Shown in pieces: positions 53,633 to 61,012 of a stretch of DNA of 64,000 nucleotides. The notes under the pieces were generated by a model, which had not been told where the DNA came from, did no database searches, and was given only the letters and a program-made list of their open reading frames with translations. Position numbers and translations under genes: made by a program. Each line of letters begins with the position of its first letter. Positions within the stretch are counted from its first letter, which is position 1. The stretch comes from Iamia sp. SCSIO 61187 (lineage in GTDB: Bacteria; Actinomycetota; Acidimicrobiia; Acidimicrobiales; Iamiaceae), in the NCBI RefSeq assembly GCF_019443745.1, contig NZ_CP050948.1:124001-188000 (forward strand). The letters are read 5' to 3'.

Positions 53633-53665
53633 ACGAACGTTTGGTCAACCCAAGCGAACGTTCGC
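53633..53665 (-). promoter_or_regulatory. probable TetR operator at the P450 promoter
   Basis: Two copies of a CGAACGTT element lie here: ACGAACGTTTGG (53633-53644) and the perfect 12-bp palindrome GCGAACGTTCGC (53654-53665). They surround the -35 (minus-strand TTGACC, plus 53643-53648). A repressor on these sites would exclude polymerase. Confidence 0.6.
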
Positions 53666-53723
53666 GGGCGAGATTGGCAGGGTTCGGATGCTCGGGACGC
53701 GGGTAGTCCCGGTCCTGTCCCAC

Positions 53724-53805
53724 CCACCGGCGCCTCCCCTGTCGCCGGTGGCGTCCCTGGCGGGAACCCTCCGAGTCCCGAGCTGCCCCGCAGCTCGGGT
53801 CTCGG
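53724..53805. other. two hairpins between the P450 and csoR genes
   Basis: CCACCGGCG (53724-53732) pairs with CGCCGGTGG (53743-53751). The 15-nt arms 53771-53785 and 53791-53805 pair at 14 positions (core CCCGAGCTG/CAGCTCGGG). They may terminate csoR transcription or be repeat remnants; no U-tract is seen. Confidence 0.45.
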
Positions 53806-53820
53806 CGCGCCCGGGACGCA

Positions 53821-53847
53821 CACGGAAGGTGCCTGGCACCATCCGTG
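53821..53847. repeat. second copy of the GGTGCCTGGCACC palindromic repeat
   Basis: CACGGAAGGTGCCTGGCACC followed by ATCCGTG is identical to the left arm unit at 10687-10713. It sits directly downstream of the csoR stop. Confidence 0.8.
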
Positions 53848-53851
53848 CGGG

Positions 53852-54121
53852 CTAGGAGCGGACGAGCCGGGCGATGGCGGCGGTGGCCTCGGCGACGATG
53901 CGGTCGGCCTCGGCCTGGTCGCCCTGGCGGGCGGCGTCGGCGACGCAGTGGCGGATGTGCTGGTCGAGCAGGCCGAGGGCCACGCTCTCGAGGGCCGAGC
54001 TCACCGCGCTGATCTGGGTCAGGACGTCGATGCAGTAGGTGTCGTCGTCGACCATCCGCTGGAGGCCGCGCACCTGGCCCTCGATCCGCTTGAGGCGGCG
54101 GGCGTAGTCGTCCTTGTCCAT
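53852..54121 (-). CDS. csoR: CsoR/FrmR-family metal-sensing repressor
   Basis: This is an 89-residue all-helical repressor. It has KRIEGQVRGLQRMVDDDTYCIDVLTQISAVSSALESV and a second helix with DQHIRHCV. The Cys in YCIDV and the His and Cys of HIRHC match the Cys-His-Cys Cu(I) site of CsoR rather than the formaldehyde-sensor pattern. A perfect palindrome of the CsoR-operator type lies 42 bp upstream, implying autorepression released by copper. No copper ATPase or chaperone gene is nearby. Confidence 0.9.
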   Translation of the reverse strand: MDKDDYARRLKRIEGQVRGLQRMVDDDTYCIDVLTQISAVSSALESVALGLLDQHIRHCVADAARQGDQAEADRIVAEATAAIARLVRS

Positions 54122-54162
54122 CGAGTAGCCGGGCACCGGGACGTCCTTGGTCGGTGCCCAGG

Positions 54163-54179
54163 GTACCCCCTGGGGGTAC
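54163..54179. promoter_or_regulatory. CsoR operator
   Basis: GTACCCCCTGGGGGTAC is a perfect 17-bp palindrome of the known G-tract type bound by CsoR proteins. It lies between the end of the upstream gene and csoR. Confidence 0.7.
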
Positions 54180-54180
54180 G

Positions 54181-55221
54181 TCAGCGGTGGGGGCCGCCCA
54201 TCGTCTGGGTCGTCCAGCGCTGCCCGTCCCAGTAGCGGTGGCCGCCCCGGGCCCACGGGTCCGGGTACCAGCCCGGACGCTGGGCGCCGAGGGCGGGGAG
54301 GGCGGCGGGCGCCGAGCGACCGGCCCGGGTGGCGATCGCCACGGTGGCCACGACGACGAGCCCGATGAGGGCGACCCAGAGGATCGGTCCCACCGCGGAC
54401 CCGCTGCCGTCGCCGTCGGAGACGGGCGAGGCCGGGCCGTCGAAGCGCTCGTCGAGGATGGCCGCGGCCTCCTCGTCGCGTACGACCGGCCCGATCGAGC
54501 CACCGTCCTCGGGCAGGACCTCCTCGCGCATCCACAGCGGCGTGTAGCCGGTGTCGGGGATGACCCGGTACGGCGCGGCGGCGAAGGCCTCGGCATCGAC
54601 GGCGAGCAGCGGGGCGATGTCGTCGGGGGCGGGGGCGGTGGGCTCGTCGGTGAGCCACCACACGGCCGACTGGGTGGTCGTGTGGCCCACGTCGGCGACG
54701 GTCGCGGCCCGGAGGGTCTCGGCCAGGGCCACGTCGGCGGGAGCGATGGGCGACACCGGGGCGTCGCCGGAGTAGCCGTCGCCCAGCTCGGTGCAGTACG
54801 CCGGCAGGTCGTGGGTCGAGGTGCCGGGCTCGACCTCGATCGTCGGGGTGCCGCCGCTCGCGGCCACGTCGATCACCTCGGGGCTCGACGGCGGCGTCAC
54901 CGCCAGGGTCTGGTCGCCCTCCGCCTCGGTGACGACGAGGGTCCCGAACGGGATGGCGACGTCGACCGCGTCGTCACCGTCGTTGGTGATCTCGAGCACG
55001 ACGCCCATGTCGCCGTCCTCGATCGAGGTGGTGGTCGCAACGGCGGCGACGCCGGCGACCTCCCCGTCGAGGACCTGGGCGAGCGTCGGGGCCCCGGCCG
55101 GAGCCTCCTGGGCACCGGCGGCGAGCGGGGCGCCGGCGACGACGAGGCCCAGGACGGCGGTGACCAGCACCAACCGGGCGGTGCGCCGGGCGGGGGCCCC
55201 GGCGGGGGGACGGTGGGTCAT
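54181..55221 (-). CDS. membrane protein with extracytoplasmic domain and C-terminal DUF2510
   Basis: The protein has 346 residues: signal peptide (LVLVTAVLGLVVAGAPLAAGAQ), an acidic beta-rich exported domain of about 230 residues that I do not recognise, one transmembrane helix (ILWVALIGLVVVATVAIA), and a cytosolic end with GWYPDPWARGGHRYWDGQRWT, the DUF2510 motif common in actinobacterial membrane proteins. GGAGG precedes ATG 55221. It lies 2 bp upstream of the CsoR operator on the same strand; a functional link is not evident. Confidence 0.75.
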   Translation of the reverse strand: MTHRPPAGAPARRTARLVLVTAVLGLVVAGAPLAAGAQEAPAGAPTLAQVLDGEVAGVAAVATTTSIEDGDMGVVLEITNDGDDAVDVAIPFGTLVVTEAEGDQTLAVTPPSSPEVIDVAASGGTPTIEVEPGTSTHDLPAYCTELGDGYSGDAPVSPIAPADVALAETLRAATVADVGHTTTQSAVWWLTDEPTAPAPDDIAPLLAVDAEAFAAAPYRVIPDTGYTPLWMREEVLPEDGGSIGPVVRDEEAAAILDERFDGPASPVSDGDGSGSAVGPILWVALIGLVVVATVAIATRAGRSAPAALPALGAQRPGWYPDPWARGGHRYWDGQRWTTQTMGGPHR

Positions 55222-55352
55222 CGGATCCTCCGCGGGCGACGACGACGGTGCCCGACGGTACCCCTCGATCCCCGCCCTGTCCTGTCGTGGGCGGGGGAGC
55301 CCTCCCCCGTCCGTTTCGCCCCGCCGCCGCCGGGTGGGCTGGGATGCGGGGC

Positions 55353-56852
55353 ATGGAACGGCCGATCCGACCGACGACCATCGCCCTCCTCGGTGTCGCC
55401 GCCCTGGGTGCCGTGGCGGTGTGGCGCCGCCGCCCCGACGACCTGCCGGCCGCGCCCGGGCCGGTGTCGGGACGCACGTCGTGGGCCCGCAGCGCCCGCC
55501 TCGGCGCCGTCGGGGCCCGCGGGGCGGGGCGCTACGCCGCCCACCGCGCCCGGCGGACCTTCGCCGACGCCGCCCGCCGGGAGCACCTCGACATGCAGTT
55601 CCAGATGCAGACGGCCGAGGACGTGGCCGCCGCCCTGGGCGACATGAAGGGCGCCCTGATGAAGGTGGGGCAGATGGCCTCGTACCTCGACCAGGGCCTG
55701 CCCGAGCCGGTGCGCGAGGCCCTGTCGCAGCTGCGCTCCGACGCCCCCCCGATGGCCCCCGAGCTGGCCGCCCAGGTGATCCGGGAGGAGCTGGGCGGCG
55801 ACCCCGTGTCGGTCTTCGCCGAGTGGGACCCGGTGCCGATCGCGGCGGCCTCGATCGGCCAGGTCCACCGGGCCCTCACCCACGACGACCGGGCCGTGGC
55901 GGTCAAGGTCCAGTACCCGGGTGTCGCCGCCGCCATCCGCTCCGACCTGGCCAGCGCCGGCCTGCTGTTCTCGGGGCTGGGGGCCGCCTTCCCGGGCCTC
56001 GAGCCCGGCCCCCTCGTCGAGGAGCTCAAGGCCCGTCTGACCGAGGAGCTCGACTACGCCCTCGAGGCCCGCAACCAGGCCCTGTTCGCCGCCGCCTACC
56101 GAGGTCACCCGTTCATCCACGTCCCCGAGGTCGTGCCCGCCCTGTCGACGGCGCGGGTGCTGACCACCGAGCTGGCGACGGGCGAGCCCTTCGAGGCGGT
56201 GACCGGGGCGGACCAGGCGACCCGCGACCGGGCCGGCGAGATCCTCTACCGCTTCGTCTTCCGCAGCCTGTACCGGCTCCGGGCCTTCAACGGCGACCCC
56301 CACCCGGGCAACTACCTCTTCGCCCCCGACGGCACGGTGACGTTCCTCGACTTCGGCCTGGTGAAGCACTTCCACGGCGACGAGCTGGCGGTGTTCTCCG
56401 ACATGGTCGAGGCCATGAGCACCACCCGGGACCCGGCCCGGTTCCGGGGGATCGTCGAGCGCGTCGGCCTCCTGCCGGCGGGGCACCCGGCGAGCGACGC
56501 CGAGGTCATCGACTACTTCGGGCACTTCTACGAGATGGTCGACCAGCGGGGCCGGTTCACCTTCACGCCCGAGTACGCCAGCGAGACGATGCGGCGGATC
56601 TTCGACCAGAGCGGCCCCTACGGCGAGATCCAGAAGGCGGCCAACCTGCCGCCGTCGTTCGTGATCATCCAGCGCATCAACCTCGGGCTCTACGCCATCC
56701 TCGGCGAGCTGGGCGCCACCGGCGACTGGCGGGCCATCGCCGAGGAGCTGTGGCCCTTCGTCGACGCCCCGCCCGCCACCGAGCTCGGTGAGCAGGAGCA
56801 CGACTGGATCGAGCGTCGGCGGACCGAGGGCGACCCGACCCCGCTGGCGTAG
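55353..56852 (+). CDS. ABC1/UbiB-family atypical kinase
   Basis: This is a 499-residue protein. A short N-terminal hydrophobic segment (TTIALLGVAALGAVAVW) is followed by the ABC1 family's KxGQ region (GALMKVGQMASYLDQGLPEPV), an Ala-rich nucleotide loop (IAAASIGQVHRA), VAVKVQYPG with the catalytic Lys, FNGDPHPGNYLF and TFLDFGLVKHF (the DFG-like metal site). Such proteins support quinone biosynthesis or lipid metabolism; targets are unknown. ATG 55353 fits a leaderless start after TGGGAT. Convergent with the YceI gene. Confidence 0.88.
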   Translation: MERPIRPTTIALLGVAALGAVAVWRRRPDDLPAAPGPVSGRTSWARSARLGAVGARGAGRYAAHRARRTFADAARREHLDMQFQMQTAEDVAAALGDMKGALMKVGQMASYLDQGLPEPVREALSQLRSDAPPMAPELAAQVIREELGGDPVSVFAEWDPVPIAAASIGQVHRALTHDDRAVAVKVQYPGVAAAIRSDLASAGLLFSGLGAAFPGLEPGPLVEELKARLTEELDYALEARNQALFAAAYRGHPFIHVPEVVPALSTARVLTTELATGEPFEAVTGADQATRDRAGEILYRFVFRSLYRLRAFNGDPHPGNYLFAPDGTVTFLDFGLVKHFHGDELAVFSDMVEAMSTTRDPARFRGIVERVGLLPAGHPASDAEVIDYFGHFYEMVDQRGRFTFTPEYASETMRRIFDQSGPYGEIQKAANLPPSFVIIQRINLGLYAILGELGATGDWRAIAEELWPFVDAPPATELGEQEHDWIERRRTEGDPTPLA

Positions 56853-56941
56853 CCCCCGACCGGCGACGAACGCGGGCCGGTGACGGCCGGCGAGGGTCGT
56901 GCCGGCCCGGGTCGCAGGTCGGGCGATGACGCAGGTCGGGG

Positions 56942-57643
56942 CTACGCCTGCTCGAGGACGAGGAGGAAGTCGAAGCTGCCCTCGTCGGCGACGTCGGCGA
57001 CGAAGCCGGGCCCGTCGACCTCCATGTCGTGGTCGGCCAGCACGATCGGGATGAACTCGCTCGGGGTGACCCGGAAGGTCGCGCCGTCGGCGACGACGTC
57101 GACGGCGAAGGTGACGGGCCGGGTCACGCCGTGGAGGGTGAGGTCGCCGGTGGCCTCGGCCGTCACCACCTCGCCGCTCCCGACGTCGTCACCCAGCTCG
57201 ATGGGGGCGGTGAGCGAGAACGTGGCCTCGGGGAAGGCGCCGGTCTCGAGGCCGGTGCGCTCCATGGCCCGGGCCCGGTTGGCCACGTCGAAGCCGGGGG
57301 GTGCGTCGGTGAACGCGAGGGTGGTCATGTCGGCGGTGATGGTCGCCTCGGTGACGGCGCCGTCGGCCACGACCACCGACCCGCCCACCTCGGTGTGGCC
57401 CTCGACGGCGTGGTCGGCCACCCCGCCGATGGTCTCGGTGATGGCCAGGGTGGTCTCGCTCCCGTCGGCCACGACCGTCCAGGTGCCGTCGACCGTGCTC
57501 GCCGTGCTGGTCTCGCACGGGTCCGGGTCGCAGCCGACCTCGGCCTTCTCGACGCTGTCGTCGCGGATGACGAAGTACCACACCCCGACGCCGACCAGCA
57601 CCAGCACCACCACGATCACCGCTCCGACCAGCTTCTTGATCAT
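56942..57643 (-). CDS. YceI-family protein with N-terminal membrane anchor
   Basis: The protein has 233 residues. An anchor (KKLVGAVIVVVLVLVGVGVWYFV) is followed by a short linker with two Cys (GCDPDPC) and a YceI lipocalin-like barrel: SVDGTW-type start (STVDGTWTV), TTLAFTDAPPGFDVANRARAMERTG, ATFSLTAPIELG and GDLTLHGVTRPVTFAVDVV. YceI proteins bind isoprenoid or amphiphilic molecules outside the cytoplasm. ATG 57643 follows CAGACT by 6 nt. Confidence 0.9.
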   Translation of the reverse strand: MIKKLVGAVIVVVLVLVGVGVWYFVIRDDSVEKAEVGCDPDPCETSTASTVDGTWTVVADGSETTLAITETIGGVADHAVEGHTEVGGSVVVADGAVTEATITADMTTLAFTDAPPGFDVANRARAMERTGLETGAFPEATFSLTAPIELGDDVGSGEVVTAEATGDLTLHGVTRPVTFAVDVVADGATFRVTPSEFIPIVLADHDMEVDGPGFVADVADEGSFDFLLVLEQA

Positions 57644-57735
57644 GCAAGCAGTCTGGTCGCTCGGACGGGGCCCGGCCCGTCGGCCCGGACCGGTCCGGTC
57701 GGGTCGCACCCGCCTCCCGAGCCCCGACGGGCGGA

Positions 57736-58881
57736 TCAGCGGCGCGGTCGGGGGAGCTCGAGGCGGGCGAACACCGCGACCAGACCGGCCAGCACCAGGC
57801 CGGGGAGGACCAGCCACACCGGGCGCAGCAGCCACCAGGTCGGGCTGGTCTCCGACGGGAGGGTGAGCCCGAGGCCGACGGCCACCCCGATCACCGCCAC
57901 GAGGGCGGTCATGTGCCAGGCGAACACGGTCATGGCCACGGCGTTGACGGCGACCACGGCCCGCCACGGCCCCCGGCGGGCCAGCCACCGCTCGGCGGCC
58001 GGACGCCCCAGGGCGATGAGCCCGAGCTGGAGGACGGCCAGGACGGCGATCGGGGCCGTCGTCGGGAACATGTTGCTGAGCCCGCCGCCCCGCACCGCCA
58101 CCATCGACGGCGGGTAGGGGCCGACGCCGGTGAGCAGGGCCAGCGTCGCCGCCGCGCCCACCGCCAGGCCGGCCTGGGCCCGCCGGCCCCAGGTCGTCAC
58201 CGTCCCGTCCCGCCAGAGGTAGCCGAGCTGGTGGGCGGTCACCCAGACCAGGGCGGTCGTCACGTAGCCCCAGCGGTCCTCGCCGGTGGAGAACCGGAGC
58301 CCGTCGGCGACGGCGATGCCGGCGGCCAGGGCCCCGAGCGTGCCGAGCGGGTGGCGGCGGTGGGCCCCGATGGTGGCGGGGGCGAGGAGGAGGACGGCGC
58401 TGTAGGCGCCCATGAACCACAGGGGGACGAACACCACCATCCCCCAGGACGTCACGCTGGGGACGCCCAGGGCGGCCCGGGCGACGGTGTCGGCGACGCC
58501 CCACGCCACGACCACGGCGGCGAGGGGCCGCCCCAGCCGGGCCAGGCGCCCGGCGGCGTAGGCCCGCCAGGTGGCCGCCCCGTCCCGCTCGAGCCGCTGC
58601 CACGACGCCAGGTTGGCGAACCCGCCCACCACGAAGAAGGCGGGCATGACCTGGAGGACCCACGTGGCCAGCCAACCGGCCGGGATCTCGTCGATGGGGT
58701 TCGGCATGGTGAGCGCACCGTCGGCCCGCACGTGGGTGATGGAGAACACCCAGTGCCACAGCACCACCACGACGATGCAGAGGGCGCGGACGGCGTCGAC
58801 GGTGCGGTCGCGGTGGGCGGGCGTGGCGGCGACGAGGGCGTCGAGGCCGACGTCGGGGGTGGTCGCGGTGGCGGTGGGCAT
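57736..58881 (-). CDS. membrane acyltransferase (acyltransferase 3 family)
   Basis: This 381-residue protein has about ten helices. It opens with the family's RTVDAVRALCIVVVVLWHWVF, where R and H are the conserved pair, followed by MPAFFVVGGFANLASW (the FFxxGG motif) and later WFMGAYSAVLLL. Members O-acylate sugars or lipids at the envelope. The ATG at 58881 is 7 nt after CACCGT (leaderless). Its acceptor cannot be read from sequence. Confidence 0.88.
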   Translation of the reverse strand: MPTATATTPDVGLDALVAATPAHRDRTVDAVRALCIVVVVLWHWVFSITHVRADGALTMPNPIDEIPAGWLATWVLQVMPAFFVVGGFANLASWQRLERDGAATWRAYAAGRLARLGRPLAAVVVAWGVADTVARAALGVPSVTSWGMVVFVPLWFMGAYSAVLLLAPATIGAHRRHPLGTLGALAAGIAVADGLRFSTGEDRWGYVTTALVWVTAHQLGYLWRDGTVTTWGRRAQAGLAVGAAATLALLTGVGPYPPSMVAVRGGGLSNMFPTTAPIAVLAVLQLGLIALGRPAAERWLARRGPWRAVVAVNAVAMTVFAWHMTALVAVIGVAVGLGLTLPSETSPTWWLLRPVWLVLPGLVLAGLVAVFARLELPRPRR

Positions 58882-58923
58882 GGGTCCGACGGTGCCCGAC
58901 GGCGACGGCCCCGCTCGCCCGGG

Positions 58924-59556
58924 TCAGCCCCCGGATGGGCCTGGGGGTGCCCCCCAGGGGCTCTCGCGGTCCGCCACCCGGGCGGCCGGCGGCCCCCCCG
59001 GGGTGGGATCGGTGGGGCGGTCGCGTTCGGCGGCCCGGGCGGCGCGCACCACCCGGCGCTGGCGGGGGCGGACCACGAACAGCTCGGTGGCGAAGGCGAC
59101 CACGCCGAGGACGGTGGCCAGGGTCAGCAGGAGTCCGGCGGGGACGGCCCGGTCCGCCACCCGGTCGCGGCACGGTTCGGTGCGCGCCGCGGCGGCGACG
59201 TCGGCGTCGAGCGTGACCACCTCGCCGTCGGGGCCGAGGATCCGACCGTCGGGGTCGGGCACGACGTCGACCCGCCCGGCCAGCAGGTAGGCGCCGGGGG
59301 CCCCGCAGTCCTGGACGCCGGGCGTCTCGACCGGCACTGCCAGCAGCACGCCGGCCACCAGGTAGCAGAGCAGGGCCAGCCCGGCGCCGACCATCGAGAG
59401 CCGGGCGATCGCGCCCACCGGCGGGGGGTCCAGGGCCGGGGCCAGCGGCGGCCAGGCCGGCTCGGCCGGCGACGCCGGCGGCGCCGGCGGCGCCGGATGC
59501 GGGGGCTGGTCGACCACGGCCGCCGAGCCTGGCACAGCGATCCCCCCGGGCGGCAC
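58924..59556 (-). CDS. membrane protein of unknown function, two helices
   Basis: The ORF gives up to 210 residues: a Pro/Ala-rich N-terminus, a helix (SMVGAGLALLCYLVAGVLLAV), a ~65-residue acidic loop with two Cys (VQDCGAPGAY and TEPCRDR, possibly a disulfide), a second helix (AGLLLTLATVLGVVAFATEL), and a charged tail. The layout puts the loop outside. The start at GTG 59556 is unsure; a later GTG 14 codons on follows CAGGCT more closely. I know no family. Confidence 0.6.
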   Translation of the reverse strand: MPPGGIAVPGSAAVVDQPPHPAPPAPPASPAEPAWPPLAPALDPPPVGAIARLSMVGAGLALLCYLVAGVLLAVPVETPGVQDCGAPGAYLLAGRVDVVPDPDGRILGPDGEVVTLDADVAAAARTEPCRDRVADRAVPAGLLLTLATVLGVVAFATELFVVRPRQRRVVRAARAAERDRPTDPTPGGPPAARVADRESPWGAPPGPSGG

Positions 59557-59672
59557 CCGGCCCGGTCTCCCGCCTTCCGGGGCGGGGCCGGTCGGGAATG
59601 CCGACCCGATCCCTCATGGGGCAGGTCACAGCGCCGATGGGTCCTCCGCGTCCGGACCGCTCTCATCCCAAG

Positions 59673-59699
59673 CCGCGGAACCCCACCGAGGTTCCGCGG
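59673..59699. other. 10-bp-stem hairpin in an intergenic region
   Basis: CCGCGGAACC (59673-59682) and GGTTCCGCGG (59690-59699) are perfect complements around CCACCGA. It lies between the start of the divergent membrane-protein gene and the small gene at 59830. It could be an operator or a transcript hairpin. The rest of 59557-59829 holds a repeated CCCGGGGCCGGC and nothing else I can name. Confidence 0.5.
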
Positions 59700-59829
59700 G
59701 TGCGGCGAGGTCGCCCGGGGCCGGCTCCGTGGAACCCCCTCCCGGGGCCGGCCCCCTCACCTCTCCCGCGGCCGGGTCGTCGACGGTCCGATGCCCCCTG
59801 GCGTCGCGACGCGTCCTAGCGTCGCCCCC

Positions 59830-60060
59830 GTGCTGGCCGAGGCGTCCACCGGGGGAGCGTTCCTGGGCGAGGACCTGCTGGCCTACCTGCTGCTCGCCTT
59901 CGGCGGGGCCATGCTCGTGGGCAACCTGTTGGCGCTCTACCGACCGCCGCCGCGCCTGCGGGAGGCGGGGCAGCGGGCCCCGGTCGGGCGCAGCCTGGTC
60001 ATGGCCGGACTGGGGGCGGTGGCCTTCGTGTGGGCCCTCGCCAGCCTGATCAACGGCTGA
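59830..60060 (+). CDS. small two-helix membrane protein
   Basis: This is a 76-residue protein from GTG 59830, which is 7 nt after TAGCGT (leaderless). Two helices (LLAYLLLAFGGAMLVGNLLALY and SLVMAGLGAVAFVWALASLI) flank a basic loop with PPPRLREAGQRAPVGR. No family is known to me. Its end overlaps the convergent gene at 60050 by 11 bp. Confidence 0.65.
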   Translation: MLAEASTGGAFLGEDLLAYLLLAFGGAMLVGNLLALYRPPPRLREAGQRAPVGRSLVMAGLGAVAFVWALASLING

Positions 60061-60454
60061 CGGCCGAGGCGTCGGGGTCCGGGGTCCGCCGGCCGGCCGC
60101 CCGTCGGGTCGACCGCACGACGAGGGCGACGATGACGGCGAGGGCGGCGACGATCAGCCCGAACAGGGCGACCTGGGCCCAGCCGCCGGGCTCGCCGGGG
60201 TCGTCGGGCGCCCGCCCCTCGCCCGGCTCGGGGATGATGCTGGGCCGCTCGGCGCCCTGCTGGGCGATCCGGCAGGCGGTGTCGTCCTCGGCGCAGGCGA
60301 CGGTGGTGTCCGTCGTCCGACGCTCGTCGCCCGACCCGCCCGCGAGCACGGCCACCAGGGCGATCAGCACGACGAGGATCCCGAGGAACAGCGCCCCGGC
60401 GACCACGAAGCGGCGCCGTTCGCCGTCGGCGGCGGGTGCTGACGAGGAGCTCAC
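60050..60454 (-). CDS. small membrane protein, two helices with extracytoplasmic Cys loop
   Basis: This is a 134-residue protein from GTG 60454, with CACACT and GGAGGC immediately upstream. Helix one is FVVAGALFLGILVVLIALVAVL; a ~50-residue loop holds two Cys (ACAEDDTACRIA); helix two is VALFGLIVAALAVIVALVV; a basic tail follows. Function unknown. The same frame is open far upstream, antisense to the GGDEF-EAL gene, but that part is not protein-like. Confidence 0.65.
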   Translation of the reverse strand: MSSSSAPAADGERRRFVVAGALFLGILVVLIALVAVLAGGSGDERRTTDTTVACAEDDTACRIAQQGAERPSIIPEPGEGRAPDDPGEPGGWAQVALFGLIVAALAVIVALVVRSTRRAAGRRTPDPDASAVSR

Positions 60455-60507
60455 GCCTCCAGTGTGCAAGATGGCCCGCCGGGGTCCCCGGTCGAGCGAC
60501 GGCGGCC

Positions 60508-60945
60508 TCAGCCGCCGGGCGACCACCCCGGCGGGGCCAGCTCGAAGCCGTCGAAGCCGAACGCAGGAGCGACGGTGCACCCGACCAGGACGGCTCCGGC
60601 GACGGGTCGCGCCGCCTGCCAGGCCCCGGCGAGGACGGTGCCCTGGGGTCGCTCGCCCGCCGCCAGGTCGGAGCCGAGGCGGGTGGTGGTGACCGGCCCG
60701 TCGTCGGCGGCGGCCACCAGCAGGTCGACGGGGCCGCCGGCGTAGTGGTGCCAGGTCTCGGCCGCGTCGACCCGGTGCCAGTGGGACGCCTGGTGGGCCT
60801 CGAGCAGGAAGTAGATCGCCGTCCCGACCCCCCGGCTCCCGTCGGCCGGCGCGTCCCGCCACGTCTCGGCGTACCACCCGCCCTCGGGGTGGGGGGAGAG
60901 CCCCAGGGTGGCGATGACGGCCTCGGCGTCGAGCGGGTCGGGCAT
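60508..60945 (-). CDS. cupin-domain protein (DUF985)
   Basis: This 145-residue beta-barrel protein shows the DUF985 pattern: LGLSPHPEGGWYAETWRD, GTAIYFLLEAHQASHWHRVDAAETWHHYAGGP with clustered His residues that could bind metal, and APAFGFDGFELAPPGW at the end. Biochemical role unknown; relatives are linked to sugar or nucleotide metabolism only by fold. ATG 60945 is 6 nt after CATGCT. Confidence 0.88.
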   Translation of the reverse strand: MPDPLDAEAVIATLGLSPHPEGGWYAETWRDAPADGSRGVGTAIYFLLEAHQASHWHRVDAAETWHHYAGGPVDLLVAAADDGPVTTTRLGSDLAAGERPQGTVLAGAWQAARPVAGAVLVGCTVAPAFGFDGFELAPPGWSPGG

Positions 60946-61012
60946 CGGGCCAGCATGCCCCAGCGACGCCGATCGCCGTTCCGTTCACGTCTGGGCGGCG
61001 GGGGCCGATCAG

